Shown: piece after piece, positions 12,961 through 21,797 of the stretch | How the letters are laid out: every line of letters starts with the position of its first letter | Numbering within the stretch: the stretch's first letter is position 1 | From: Agromyces sp. S2-1-8 | Lineage (GTDB): Bacteria; Actinomycetota; Actinomycetes; Actinomycetales; Microbacteriaceae | DNA length: 64,000 nucleotides | Assembly (NCBI RefSeq): GCF_021129215.1 | Contig: NZ_JAJOLP010000001.1 | Location: 682,001-746,000, forward strand | Reading direction: 5' to 3' | Notes under the pieces: generated by a model | Databases searched by the model: none | Told to the model about the DNA's origin: nothing | Seen by the model: only the letters and a program-made list of their open reading frames with translations | Position numbers and translations under genes: made by a program

Positions 12961-13758
12961 CGTGGCAGGTGCCGGCGAGCGGTCGAGCGCAGGGTTCTAT
13001 CGCGGCCTCGGCTGGAGACTCGCCGCTTCCCGCGGTGTCGTGTAGTCCCCCAGGCGGCGGTCCTTCGGTGTCGTGTCGTGAGCAGTCGCGGGCATGTACG
13101 TTCGCGTCCGCTTCGCGTGCGCGGGTCCATATCGATCACCTTCCCGTGTCTGAGCGGTGACGCGTGCCACACCCGTGCCGGACGGGACTGTGCCTGCCGT
13201 CGCCCATCGTCAGCGTGCTTGCACCCGTCGCCACACTGCGCTCCCCCGCGGCCAGGAGGAGTCGTCTGTGCCACCGGCGGCGAGACGATCTTCGGTCTGC
13301 CATTCAAGGTGTCGATGATCACGGGCCTTGCGAGTGGCAGCGTGAGCCAGGCGCCGAGGACGCCGCGCGCGATCACGCGTGCGTTCTGGAGGGGTGTGCG
13401 GGCCGATGGGCTTCGTGACCTGAAGTCGACGCGTTCCCTCACCCGATCGAACAGCTCGGTCACCGCCGCGGCCACGAACCCGTGCAGCAGCGCTCGTATT
13501 GCGCGATCTCGGTCGAACGCGAGGATGCGCCAGCCCTGTTGGCGCAGTGCTGGGTCGACCAGTACAGCAGTGGGGCTTGGATGCGCGCTCCAGCACGGAC
13601 CAATGCCGCCGGAATCGTCGCGCCGAGCGCCCGGGGCGAACGTTCGCGACGAGTCGCCACGGCACGGGTACTTCATGAACCTGATAGTGGCCGGCCGGTG
13701 GATGCTGCGTCGCCCGGCGGGAGCAGAACGGGTTGGTCGTCCTGATGGGCCGCACATG

Positions 13759-13774
13759 TGCTTCACGTGAAACG
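13759..13774. promoter_or_regulatory. parS: parS site 3 (degenerate)
   Basis: TGCTTCACGTGAAACG: one mismatch in the left arm (C for T), otherwise the parS core. It may be a weaker ParB site. Confidence 0.65.
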
Positions 13775-14981
13775 GTGGCGTCGACGCGACCATCGCTCGG
13801 TCGCGCGGATGGCATCCGGGTGGGTGCAGCCGCGATGAGGCACATCAGGGAGGTCGAGACGTCAGGGGGACGTGGCACGGTGCTTGGCTGTACTGGCGGC
13901 CCAAAGGCCACGCGTGTCTGCCCCGGGAGTTCGTCCAGCCGGCCTCCGTTTCGTTGGAGCGGTCGGTGAATTGGGGGGTGTGGGGCGAATCTTGAGTGTC
14001 GCGCGACTCCGGGTTTCAAGGCGATCGAGTCCATCTCTGGACGGGCGACGGGCGCGTGGGAGAGCTGGGGAGTCCGGGTGCGTGATGGGAGCGATGTGGC
14101 TCTTCCCCGGTGCGACTCGTTCAGAGAGCGACTCGGCACGGTCGTTGGGTTGACTCCTTCGATGCGCCCCCCGATCCTTCGCTGCACCGTCGGTCGTGCC
14201 TGATTGGATCGCCGAGCGCGTCGTGGATGCACGGTGATCTGCACAGTGAGGCAGATCGAGTGCGCCGATCGTGGTTGCCGTTCGTTCAGGATGCGGCCGG
14301 TCAGGGCTTCGTACCGAGAGTGGACGTCGCAACTCGTGTGGGGAGGTCGCCGGATGCCGCTCGCTCTGCTGGGCGCGTTGCGGCCGCGCCGTCACGTTGG
14401 ATGTCGGACCCTCGGGCCGTTCGGCCCAAAGCGGCGGCCCGAGTTGGGAGGCTCTGCGGCTGAAATGGCTCCCATGGTCGGAACGGTTCGTGGCTCGACC
14501 GGGCCGCCGTGAGGCGGGTCAGCTTCGGGTGCGGCCGGTCTGAGCGCCTCGTGAGAGCGACGGCGGGCACCGTGGGCGAGTGCCCCGCGGTTGCGGTCTG
14601 GCGCACCCCGAGCTGATCGGCCGCTCCCCCATGGCCGGCGGGTGGCCTCAGCCTTCGAGAGCCATCACGTGGCATTCAACCCTGCAGGGCAGAGCGCACT
14701 GCTGAAGCTGACGCGAAGGGCTGGCCGGCGGGAGTGCTCGGCAGCCGCCTGAGGGCCGATTGAGGCGGGGCTCGTCGGTCGACATCTCGATTCCAGCGGC
14801 AATTTGTGCGACCCCGTTCACGTTCCCCGCCCCTCGGATCGATCAGCGAGCCGTTCGTGTCAGTCGGTTGGCGGAGTCGGTGACCGAGGATCGAATGCGT
14901 TCGTCGCCGAGCGCAAACAGTCTCCCGACTGCGCCAGGTATTGTCTCCGTTGCGAGTGGCTGATGGTGGGCAGTTGGAGTT

Positions 14982-14997
14982 CGTTTCACGTGAAACG
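14982..14997. promoter_or_regulatory. parS: parS site 4
   Basis: CGTTTCACGTGAAACG, perfect 14-bp core in the gene-free spacer. Confidence 0.9.
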
Positions 14998-15156
14998 GCG
15001 AATGCGCCGAGCCGGTGAGGTGCACGCAGTCACGGATTCGGCCGGCATCGCCACATCGACGGGTGCGAGCGTGGAGCGCTCGCGTGCTCCGGTATCGATC
15101 GGGCGTGATGCCATGACAGCCAGGGGAGCTTCGGCGACTCGGGAAGGTACTCGCGA

Positions 15157-15172
15157 CGTTTCACGTGAAACA
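15157..15172. promoter_or_regulatory. parS: parS site 5
   Basis: CGTTTCACGTGAAACA, perfect 14-bp core, 175 bp after site 4. Confidence 0.9.
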
Positions 15173-15868
15173 TCAGGCGCCAGACATGCGAGTGCCACTC
15201 CCCCACGGGCATGCGCAGCGGCGTGATGGCCGGGCGCCGACCTGAGGTCCAGTCTGCGGCGAGGGTTCGGACTCCCCGTGGTGGTTCCGACTTCGCACGG
15301 CGGGGTCGATCGGTGTGGCCGCGATCCCGTCATGACCTCCTGCCGACGAACCTGACCACGCGGCGACTGCACGATGATCGAGTCTGGACATCGTCTCCGC
15401 TCCGAAGAGCTCAACTCGGCGACCCGAGCCATCACGCTCGCTCGTGGCAGTGGTGGTCATTCCCCCGATCACTGAACGGCGAGCTCGCTCGGCCTGGTTC
15501 CGGGAGATCGGCGAACTCGCCTCCGCGCTCACCAGGACGGAGGTCGCGGGAGGACAGCACTCCTCGGGGCGGACTGCCCGCCCGGCGAACCGGCGCCGCG
15601 TGAGCCAATGGTGGAGCGCCTCACGCGAAGAGCCGAGCCTGATCCGGTTCGCGACATCGTGTTGGCACGCGGCGACTCACGGGCACGCCGACGTCGATGC
15701 CGCCCGGCCAGGCGGGATGACGATCGCCGCACTTGCCACTCGTCTTGGTGCGCCCTCGACACCGCTCCGCTCAAAGCCGCCGGCGGCGGGTGACTCGGGC
15801 GAGCGGGCCACGCGACCTGCCCCGGATCGAGGACTCCGAGCGTCGGCAGCTGAGGGACGATCTGGTGG

Positions 15869-15884
15869 CGTTTCACGTGAAACA
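15869..15884. promoter_or_regulatory. parS: parS site 6
   Basis: CGTTTCACGTGAAACA, perfect 14-bp core. It is paired with site 7, 42 bp away (four helical turns), just upstream of parA. Confidence 0.9.
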
Positions 15885-15910
15885 TTGAGCACCCAGTGCA
15901 CCCGCCGCGC

Positions 15911-15926
15911 TGTTTCACGTGAAACG
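15911..15926. promoter_or_regulatory. parS: parS site 7
   Basis: TGTTTCACGTGAAACG, perfect 14-bp core, about 130 bp before the parA start. ParB binding here could also control parA transcription. Confidence 0.9.
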
Positions 15927-16057
15927 GCAGCACCGGTGAGCGCAGTCTTCTCTCGAACCGCGGTTTCGCGGGCGCTGGTCGGTCGGGACGGTTAAGCTTG
16001 ACTCTCGGGTCGCGACATCCACTTGCGGCCGATCGGCGGCGGTTGGGAGACGACGGC

Positions 16058-17824
16058 ATGACACCTGGTGGAGGACGAGGATGGTTCCATCGTCGACGTT
16101 CCCACCAGAATGAACCGCCTGTCGACCCGATCCCTGAGGGCAACGGTTCGAACAGCTTGACTTCCCCGGCTCAGCCGCCCGAACAGCAGACGTCCGGCAT
16201 CGAACGACTCGCAGCGTCGGTGACCGAGCCGCCAATCAGTGCAGGTCCGCACCCGGCCGTTCCGGCGGCTCCCGAATCGAGTGTCGATGCGTACCCAGCG
16301 GATCCGCGGCCGTCAGCGGCGATCGATTGGGATGCCGCGACCGCGGCCGCGCTGACCGACGAGGGCGAGCGGACGGAGGGCTCGAGCGGGCACCCTCTCG
16401 ATGCCGATCACGGGCCCGACCGCTTGCTCGAGGACCTCATCCGCGAAATCGTCGGAGACGCCGCGGTCGACACCGCAACGGCGCTGCACGCTGATCCCAA
16501 CGCCGAGCCTGTCGCGGTACGGGAAGAGACGCCCGACGAGCGTTCGGCCGCTGCAAGTGCACCATCGCCGGTCGCCGAGGCGGGCACCGACGACATCGAG
16601 CGTGCTCCCGCGAGCGACGGAACTGCACGAGTCGGTGAGCAGCCGCTCGCCGAGGCCGAACTCACGGCGGCACCGATGTCGCAGGTCGCAGCGGCGACCG
16701 CGCCCGAGGAGACCGCGCCCGAGGAGCCCGCGCCCGAGGAGACCGCGCCCGAGGAAGAGGTGCCGGCCGTGGCGGTCGTGCCTGACGTGGCGCTCGCTGA
16801 GACCACCGCTCCCGCCGAGCCGACCGCTCCCGCCGAGGATGCGGCGCCCACCGAGTCATCCGCTCAGGCGCAAGCAGCGCCTGCCGCAACGCAGCCCAAT
16901 GCCACCACCGATGTTTCACGTGAAACATCGATCGATCCCGGAGGAACTCCCCTGGCCTACGAACTTGCCGACGAGACCCGTCGGCGCATCGCGCTCGAGG
17001 AGGCTGTGCTCCCCCGTCCGGCGCAGACTCGCGTGCTCACCATCTCGAATCAGAAGGGCGGCGTCGGCAAGACGACCACCGCCGTGAATCTCGCGGCCGC
17101 GCTTGCGCGTTCGGGCGCCCGAGTTCTCGTCATCGACCTCGACCCGCAGGGCAACGCGTCGACGGCCCTCGGCGTCGACCACCGCTCGGAGAAGAAGAGC
17201 GTCTACGAGGTGCTGGTCTCCGACCTTCCCCTCGCCGAGGTCATCCAGCCGTCGACCGAGCACGACGACCTCGACTGCGTGCCGGCGACCATCCACCTGG
17301 CCGGCGCCGAGATCGAGCTCGTCTCGCTCGTCGCCCGCGAACAGCGACTCCGCCGTGCGCTCGACGCCCACCTCGCCTCGATGGACGAGCCGTACCATTA
17401 CGTCTTCATCGACTGCCCGCCGTCGCTCGGACTCCTGACGATCAACGCGTTCGTGGCAGCTCGTGAGGTGCTCATCCCGATCCAGTGCGAGTACTACGCA
17501 CTCGAGGGGCTCTCGCAGCTGCTCAGCAACATCGAGCTCATCGAGAAGCACCTCAATCCCGAGCTGCGACTCTCGACGATCCTGCTCACGATGTACGACT
17601 CCCGCACCAACCTGGCACAGCAGGTGGCGCAGGAGGTTCGCGACCACTTCCCCACCCAGACGCTCGAGACGATCATTCCCCGATCGGTTCGTGTGTCGGA
17701 GGCACCGAGCTACGGCCAGAGCGTGATCAGCTACGACTTCGCGTCGAGCGGGTCGCTCTCGTACCGTGAGGCGGCAGCCGAGATCGCCCGACGTGGCGCT
17801 GCGAAGACCGAGGAGTCGAACTGA
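16058..17824 (+). CDS. parA: Chromosome-partitioning ATPase ParA with long N-terminal extension
   Basis: Walker-type ATPase that segregates the origin region together with ParB bound to parS. The catalytic core starts near residue 324 (TRVLTISNQKGGVGKTTT, deviant Walker A), followed by VLVIDLDPQGNASTALG and YHYVFIDCPPSLGLLTINAF. From the ATG at 16058 (GGGAG upstream) the protein has 588 residues, against about 260-300 for most ParA. The first 325 or so are Ala/Pro/Glu-rich and probably disordered, with a fourfold 15-bp repeat (APEET type). Codon bias in this part is coding-like. A shorter start is possible (ATG 16676). The stop overlaps the parB ATG by one base. A perfect parS lies inside the gene. 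Confidence 0.9.
   Translation: MTPGGGRGWFHRRRSHQNEPPVDPIPEGNGSNSLTSPAQPPEQQTSGIERLAASVTEPPISAGPHPAVPAAPESSVDAYPADPRPSAAIDWDAATAAALTDEGERTEGSSGHPLDADHGPDRLLEDLIREIVGDAAVDTATALHADPNAEPVAVREETPDERSAAASAPSPVAEAGTDDIERAPASDGTARVGEQPLAEAELTAAPMSQVAAATAPEETAPEEPAPEETAPEEEVPAVAVVPDVALAETTAPAEPTAPAEDAAPTESSAQAQAAPAATQPNATTDVSRETSIDPGGTPLAYELADETRRRIALEEAVLPRPAQTRVLTISNQKGGVGKTTTAVNLAAALARSGARVLVIDLDPQGNASTALGVDHRSEKKSVYEVLVSDLPLAEVIQPSTEHDDLDCVPATIHLAGAEIELVSLVAREQRLRRALDAHLASMDEPYHYVFIDCPPSLGLLTINAFVAAREVLIPIQCEYYALEGLSQLLSNIELIEKHLNPELRLSTILLTMYDSRTNLAQQVAQEVRDHFPTQTLETIIPRSVRVSEAPSYGQSVISYDFASSGSLSYREAAAEIARRGAAKTEESN
16700..16759 (+). repeat. Four 15-bp tandem repeats within parA
   Basis: Unit GCGCCCGAGGAGACC with minor changes, encoding APEET-APEEP-APEET-APEEE in the disordered ParA extension. 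Confidence 0.9.
16912..16927. promoter_or_regulatory. parS: parS site 8 (inside parA)
   Basis: TGTTTCACGTGAAACA, the full 16-bp consensus palindrome, embedded in the parA coding frame where it encodes part of DVSRETS. Confidence 0.93.
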
Positions 17825-18807
17825 TGGCAAGCAAGCGAACCGGACTCGGGCGGGGCATCGGCGCGCTCATTCCGACAGTCGATGAGAGCACGAGGGCGAA
17901 TCGCCCGGTCGATGTGTTCTTCCCCGACGCCGACTCGACGCCGGCCACGGCGGTGGCTGCGGTGGAGCAAGCGGCGTCCGCCGAAGAGCTGGTCACCGTT
18001 CCCGGTGCGCGGCTTGCGCGCCTCGACCCGAACGACATCGTGCCGAATGCCGTGCAGCCGCGGAGTGTCTTCGACCCCGACGATCTGGCCGAGCTCGTGC
18101 ACAGCGTGCGAGAGTTCGGCGTGCTGCAGCCGATCGTCGTGCGCCCGCACCCCGATCAGCCCGGCAAGTACGAACTCGTCATGGGCGAGCGTCGGCTCCG
18201 TGCGACGAAGGCCGCCGGTCTCGACACCATCCCGGCGGTCGTCAAGGACACCGCCAACGAGGACATGTTGCGCGATGCGCTGCTCGAGAACTTGCATCGA
18301 TCGCAGCTCAACCCGCTCGAAGAGGCGTCGGCCTACCAGCAGCTGCTGGCCGACTTCGGCATCACGCAGGAAGAACTGGCGAACCGCATCGGGCGTTCGC
18401 GTCCCCAGATCTCGAACACGCTTCGCCTGCTGAAGCTCCCCGAGCCCGTGCAGCTCCGCGTGGCAGCCGGCGTGCTCACCGCCGGGCACGCTCGCGCGAT
18501 CCTCTCGGTCGGTGACGCCGCCGAGATGCAGCGCTTCGCCGACAAGATCGTGAACGAGGAGCTCTCGGTGCGCGCCGCCGAGTCGATCGCCTCGCAGGAG
18601 CCGAAGGCGGCCGCGCGAGTGAAGCCATCCGCCGGCAAGCGACAGGACTTCCTGGACGATCTGGCGACCCGACTCGGCGATCGGCTCAACACGCGGGTCA
18701 AGATCGCTTTGGGCGCCAGAAAAGGCCAGATCAGCATCGATTTCGCGACCGTTCAGGACCTTCGCCGGATTCTCACGGAGCTGGGCGAGGAACTCGACGG
18801 CGTGTGA
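17824..18807 (+). CDS. parB: Chromosome-partitioning protein ParB
   Basis: CTP-dependent DNA clamp that loads at parS and spreads. It begins MASKRTGLGRGIGALIPT. The ParB/Srx domain includes NAVQPRSVFD and the CTP-binding GERRLRATKAAGL, then LLENLHRSQLNPLEEASAYQQL and a HTH (TQEELANRIGRSRPQISNTL). The C-terminal dimerisation region ends LTELGEELDGV. 327 residues, normal. Its ATG overlaps the parA stop, so the pair is co-translated. The eight parS-type sites upstream are its expected targets. Confidence 0.97.
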   Translation: MASKRTGLGRGIGALIPTVDESTRANRPVDVFFPDADSTPATAVAAVEQAASAEELVTVPGARLARLDPNDIVPNAVQPRSVFDPDDLAELVHSVREFGVLQPIVVRPHPDQPGKYELVMGERRLRATKAAGLDTIPAVVKDTANEDMLRDALLENLHRSQLNPLEEASAYQQLLADFGITQEELANRIGRSRPQISNTLRLLKLPEPVQLRVAAGVLTAGHARAILSVGDAAEMQRFADKIVNEELSVRAAESIASQEPKAAARVKPSAGKRQDFLDDLATRLGDRLNTRVKIALGARKGQISIDFATVQDLRRILTELGEELDGV

Positions 18808-18858
18808 TCACGACTCGTCGGGAGAATGGCTCCTGACGAACTGAAAACCGTCGATTTC

Positions 18859-18887
18859 GAGGGCTCGTTCCAGTGGAACGGGCCCTC
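18859..18887. terminator. Bidirectional terminator between parB and ddl
   Basis: GAGGGCTCGTTCC-AGT-GGAACGGGCCCTC forms a 13-bp stem with one G-T pair, 3-nt loop, located between convergent genes. Confidence 0.8.
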
Positions 18888-18892
18888 GTTCG

Positions 18893-19864
18893 TCACGCTC
18901 GCCGAGCCGCCTGACGAGTGTGCGCCGCCCGCACGAGTTCGCTGTACAACGTCGAGGCCGTCGATCCCGATGCCTCGATCGCGAGTGGGACGAGGGAGGT
19001 CTCGGTCAGCCCCGGAAGCACGTTCGCCTCGAGGAACCAGGGTGTGCCCGCGGCATCCACGATGAAGTCGACGCGCGAGAGGTCGCGGAGTCCGAGGGTC
19101 GAGTGTGCGGTGATCGCGGCCGCCGTCGCGTTCGCGAGTGCGTCGTCGCCGAGTCGCGACGGTGCGTAGAACGTGGTCTCCCCCGCGTTGTACCGCGCGT
19201 CGAATCCGTACACCCCGGCCGTCGGTTCGATCTCGACCGCGGGCAGCGTCGCCGGCCCGTCGCCGGTGTCGACGACCGTGATCGCGATCTCGGTGCCGAC
19301 GATGCGGCGCTCGACGACGGCGATGTCGTCGTACGTGAAGGCTTCGACCATCGCGCGAGCGAGCGCGTCGGGGTGGTCGACGATCGAGACGCCCTGCGCC
19401 GATCCGCCGGAGCCGGGCTTCACGACCAGGTCGCCGTCGAGCCTTTCGCGCACGACCCGCAGCACGCTCGCCGCACCGAGTTCGCGGAAGGCCTCGTGCG
19501 AGAGCACGATCGACTCGGGGACCGCGACGTCGGCGCCCGCGACCAGTGAGCTCGCGACCGGCTTCGACCAGGCGCGCCGGGCGGCGGCACCGGTCGAGCC
19601 CACGGTCGCGAGGTCGAGCGCGGCGAGCAGGTCGAGCAGCGAGCCGTCCTCTCCGCTCGATCCATGCAGCGCGGGGAATACGACATCGGGACGCTCGGCC
19701 GCGAGGTACGGCAGGAGCCCGGCATCGGGATCGCGCAGGACCACGCGGTGCCCGGCCGCCGTGAGCGCATCGGCGACGCGTCGCCCGGAACGAAGTGAGA
19801 CGTCGCGCTCATGCGAGATGCCGCCGGCGAGGACGACGACGAGAAGACCAGCAGATTCGCTCAT
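18893..19864 (-). CDS. ddl: D-alanine--D-alanine ligase
   Basis: ATP-grasp enzyme making D-Ala-D-Ala for peptidoglycan precursors. Typical landmarks are LAGGISHERDVSLRSGRRV at the N-terminus, PALHGSSGEDGSLLDLL, the ATP-grasp lysine segment LVVKPGSGGSAQGVSIV, and the Mg-binding DFIVDAAGTPWFLEANVLPG with the following GLTETSLVP. It is 323 residues from ATG 19864. A strong hairpin separates it from convergent parB. A ligase at this place is seen in related actinobacteria; whether it is the main or a second copy cannot be told from this window. Confidence 0.88.
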   Translation of the reverse strand: MSESAGLLVVVLAGGISHERDVSLRSGRRVADALTAAGHRVVLRDPDAGLLPYLAAERPDVVFPALHGSSGEDGSLLDLLAALDLATVGSTGAAARRAWSKPVASSLVAGADVAVPESIVLSHEAFRELGAASVLRVVRERLDGDLVVKPGSGGSAQGVSIVDHPDALARAMVEAFTYDDIAVVERRIVGTEIAITVVDTGDGPATLPAVEIEPTAGVYGFDARYNAGETTFYAPSRLGDDALANATAAAITAHSTLGLRDLSRVDFIVDAAGTPWFLEANVLPGLTETSLVPLAIEASGSTASTLYSELVRAAHTRQAARRA

Positions 19865-19915
19865 GATCAGGGGTTTCTCCAGTGCTCGAATCGACGTGAC
19901 GGTTTGGTTCGCGGG

Positions 19916-21268
19916 CTACTTGAGGTCGGATGGGGGCGCCGGTTCGACGCCTGGGGTCAGCGGCAGCTGCAGCGTGCCCGTTCCAGCGAAGGTGTCGAGC
20001 AGGTCGAGTTCGCCGTTGACGACCGTCGCGAGGCGGCGGACGCCGAGGCGGATGGCCTCGGGCGTCGGGTAGCAGAACGACAGGCGCATGGCGTGACGAC
20101 CGCGGCCGTCGGCGAAGAATGCCGTTCCGGGCGTATACGCGACGAGTTCCTTGACCGCGCGCGGCAGCATCTGCTTCGAGTCGAGGACATCGGGCATCGT
20201 GACCCACACGTAGAACCCGCCGTTCGGGTTCGTCCACGACAACTGCGGCAGGTACTCCCCGAGTGCCTCGATCATCGCGTCCTTGCGTTCGCGGTACACG
20301 CCGCGGAAGGTGTCGATCTGGCCCCGCCAGTCGGCGGTGGCGAGGTACTCCGAGACGACGAGCTGGCTGAACGACGACGGTGACAGCACGGCCGACTCGG
20401 CCGCGAGGATGAGTTTCTCGCGGATCGCGTGCGGCGCGAGTGCCCAGCCGACACGGAACCCGGGCGCGAGCGTCTTCGAGAACGAACCCAGGTAGATGAC
20501 CCCCTCGGGGTCGAGCGAACGGAGCGCGTTCGGTGCCGGCTCGTCGAAGTGCAGCAGCCCGTAGGGGTTGTCCTCGAGCACCAGGATCTCGTTCGCCCGG
20601 CAGATCTCGAGGATCTCGGGCCGGCGCTCGGCCGACAGCGTCACCCCGGCCGGGTTGTGGAAGTTCGGGATCGTGTACAGGAACTTGATGCGCCGACCCT
20701 GCCCGCGCAGGTGCGCGATGGTCTGGCGCAGCGCCTCGGGGATGAGCCCGTTCTCGTCCATCGCGACGTGCACCACCGACGCCTGGTAGGAGCGGAACAC
20801 CCCCATCGCGCCGACGTACGACGGCGCCTCGGCGAGCACGACGTCGCCAGGATCGAGGAACAGCTTCGCGACGAAGTCGAGCGCCTGCTGCGACCCGGTC
20901 GACGTCACGACGTTGTCGACCGTGCCGTCGATGCCCTCGATCGCCATCACCTCGAGGATCTGCTCGCGGAGCACCGGGACGCCCGCTCCCCCGCCGTACT
21001 GGAGGGCGACGGGGCCCTGCTCGCGCATGACCTTGTCCATCGACGACGTGATCAGGTCCTGCGGCAGCGCCGAGACGAACGGCATGCCGCCGGCGAGCGA
21101 GACGACCTCGGGGCGCGAGGCGACGGCGAAGAGGGCCCGGACTTCTGAGGCGGCGAACCCGGCGGCTCGCTCGGCGTAATTCGCGTACCAGGGGTCGAGA
21201 TTGTTGCCGGTCCGCTGGGGGACGCCGTCAGAGGTCACTGCGCTATCCGTTCTGCTCAGGAGTTCCAT
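19916..21268 (-). CDS. PLP-dependent aminotransferase (class I/II, LysN/MocR-type catalytic domain)
   Basis: Fold-type I aminotransferase without an N-terminal DNA-binding domain. Conserved features are SLAGGMP, LQYGGGAGVPVLREQI, the pyridine-stacking TSTGSQQALDFVAKLFLDPG, YTIPNFHNPAGVTLS, VLEDNPYG, and the PLP lysine in YLGSFSKTLAPGFRVGW. Such enzymes are often annotated as 2-aminoadipate or aromatic aminotransferases; the substrate cannot be fixed here. The start at ATG 21268 (MELLSRTD) is chosen over a longer frame to 21331, but no good ribosome-binding site is visible and the first 30 residues are variable. It ends 51 bp from ddl on the same strand. Confidence 0.85.
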   Translation of the reverse strand: MELLSRTDSAVTSDGVPQRTGNNLDPWYANYAERAAGFAASEVRALFAVASRPEVVSLAGGMPFVSALPQDLITSSMDKVMREQGPVALQYGGGAGVPVLREQILEVMAIEGIDGTVDNVVTSTGSQQALDFVAKLFLDPGDVVLAEAPSYVGAMGVFRSYQASVVHVAMDENGLIPEALRQTIAHLRGQGRRIKFLYTIPNFHNPAGVTLSAERRPEILEICRANEILVLEDNPYGLLHFDEPAPNALRSLDPEGVIYLGSFSKTLAPGFRVGWALAPHAIREKLILAAESAVLSPSSFSQLVVSEYLATADWRGQIDTFRGVYRERKDAMIEALGEYLPQLSWTNPNGGFYVWVTMPDVLDSKQMLPRAVKELVAYTPGTAFFADGRGRHAMRLSFCYPTPEAIRLGVRRLATVVNGELDLLDTFAGTGTLQLPLTPGVEPAPPSDLK

Positions 21269-21354
21269 GCTAGTTGCCGGAGAACCGGCGGATCGACGGG
21301 TTACGGGAGCCCGTGTCCGAGCGCGGAGCACGCGGCACGAGGCATCCCGCTACG

Positions 21355-21394
21355 ACGAAGGACCCGCCCGGCTGGTGCCGGACGGGTCCTTCGT
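21355..21394 (-). terminator. Terminator after trxA
   Basis: ACGAAGGACCCG(C)CCGGC and GCCGG(A)CGGGTCCTTCGT form a long, nearly perfect hairpin just past the trxA stop (minus strand). Confidence 0.85.
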
Positions 21395-21410
21395 ACGTTG
21401 CGACCGCCGA

Positions 21411-21734
21411 CTACGAGATGTAGGCGGCGAGGTCGGCCTCGAGGGCCGGCTTGGGCTTGGCGCCGACGAAGCTCTTGACGACCTCGCCGCCCTGGAACAC
21501 CTTGAACGCGGGGATCGCGGTGATCTGGTACTTCATGGCGAGGCTCGGGTGCTCGTCGACGTTGAGCTTGACGATGTCGATCTTGTCGGCGTGCTCGGTC
21601 GCGATCTGGTCGAGGATCGGGCTGACCGCGCGGCACGGCCCGCACCACTCGGCCCAGAAGTCGACGATCACGGGCTTGTCGTTCTTGAGCACCTCCTGCT
21701 CGAAGGTGGCCTCGGTCACAGCGCGTGCGCTCAT
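21411..21734 (-). CDS. trxA: Thioredoxin
   Basis: 107-residue disulfide reductant with the active site WAEWCGPCRAVSP, IVDFWAEW before it and the cis-Pro loop ITAIPAFKVFQGGEVVKSFVGA. AAGGAG precedes ATG 21734. It sits 63 bp downstream of trxB and the two form the cytoplasmic thioredoxin system. A strong hairpin follows. Confidence 0.97.
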   Translation of the reverse strand: MSARAVTEATFEQEVLKNDKPVIVDFWAEWCGPCRAVSPILDQIATEHADKIDIVKLNVDEHPSLAMKYQITAIPAFKVFQGGEVVKSFVGAKPKPALEADLAAYIS

Positions 21735-21797
21735 TGCGTTCTCCTTGGTTGAAACGTCGTGATACCGGCTGATCCGGTGTCGATGGGATGCCTCGTG

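Larger units (their letters stand above)
12896..16057. other. 3.2-kb gene-free spacer with parS array
   Basis: No reading frame here looks like a real protein. The long frames on both strands are Arg/Ser/Pro-rich, lack recognisable domains and run in several overlapping phases. The feature that stands out is the repeated parS palindrome (six copies in this interval, entered separately). A minus-strand frame near 13400-13600 is mildly protein-like and could be a gene relic. The stretch most likely acts as the centromere-like region beside oriC. Confidence 0.75.

Noticed and set aside
12864-14244. Long minus-strand frames of 309 and 344 codons in the rsmG-parA spacer
   Set aside because: Overlapping frames with Arg/Pro-rich sequence and no recognisable domain. 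One segment near 13400-13600 looks mildly protein-like but is at best a relic.
14843-15212. Short peptides containing FHVKR/MFHVKR near parS sites
   Set aside because: These residues are simply the translation of the parS palindrome and not evidence of genes.
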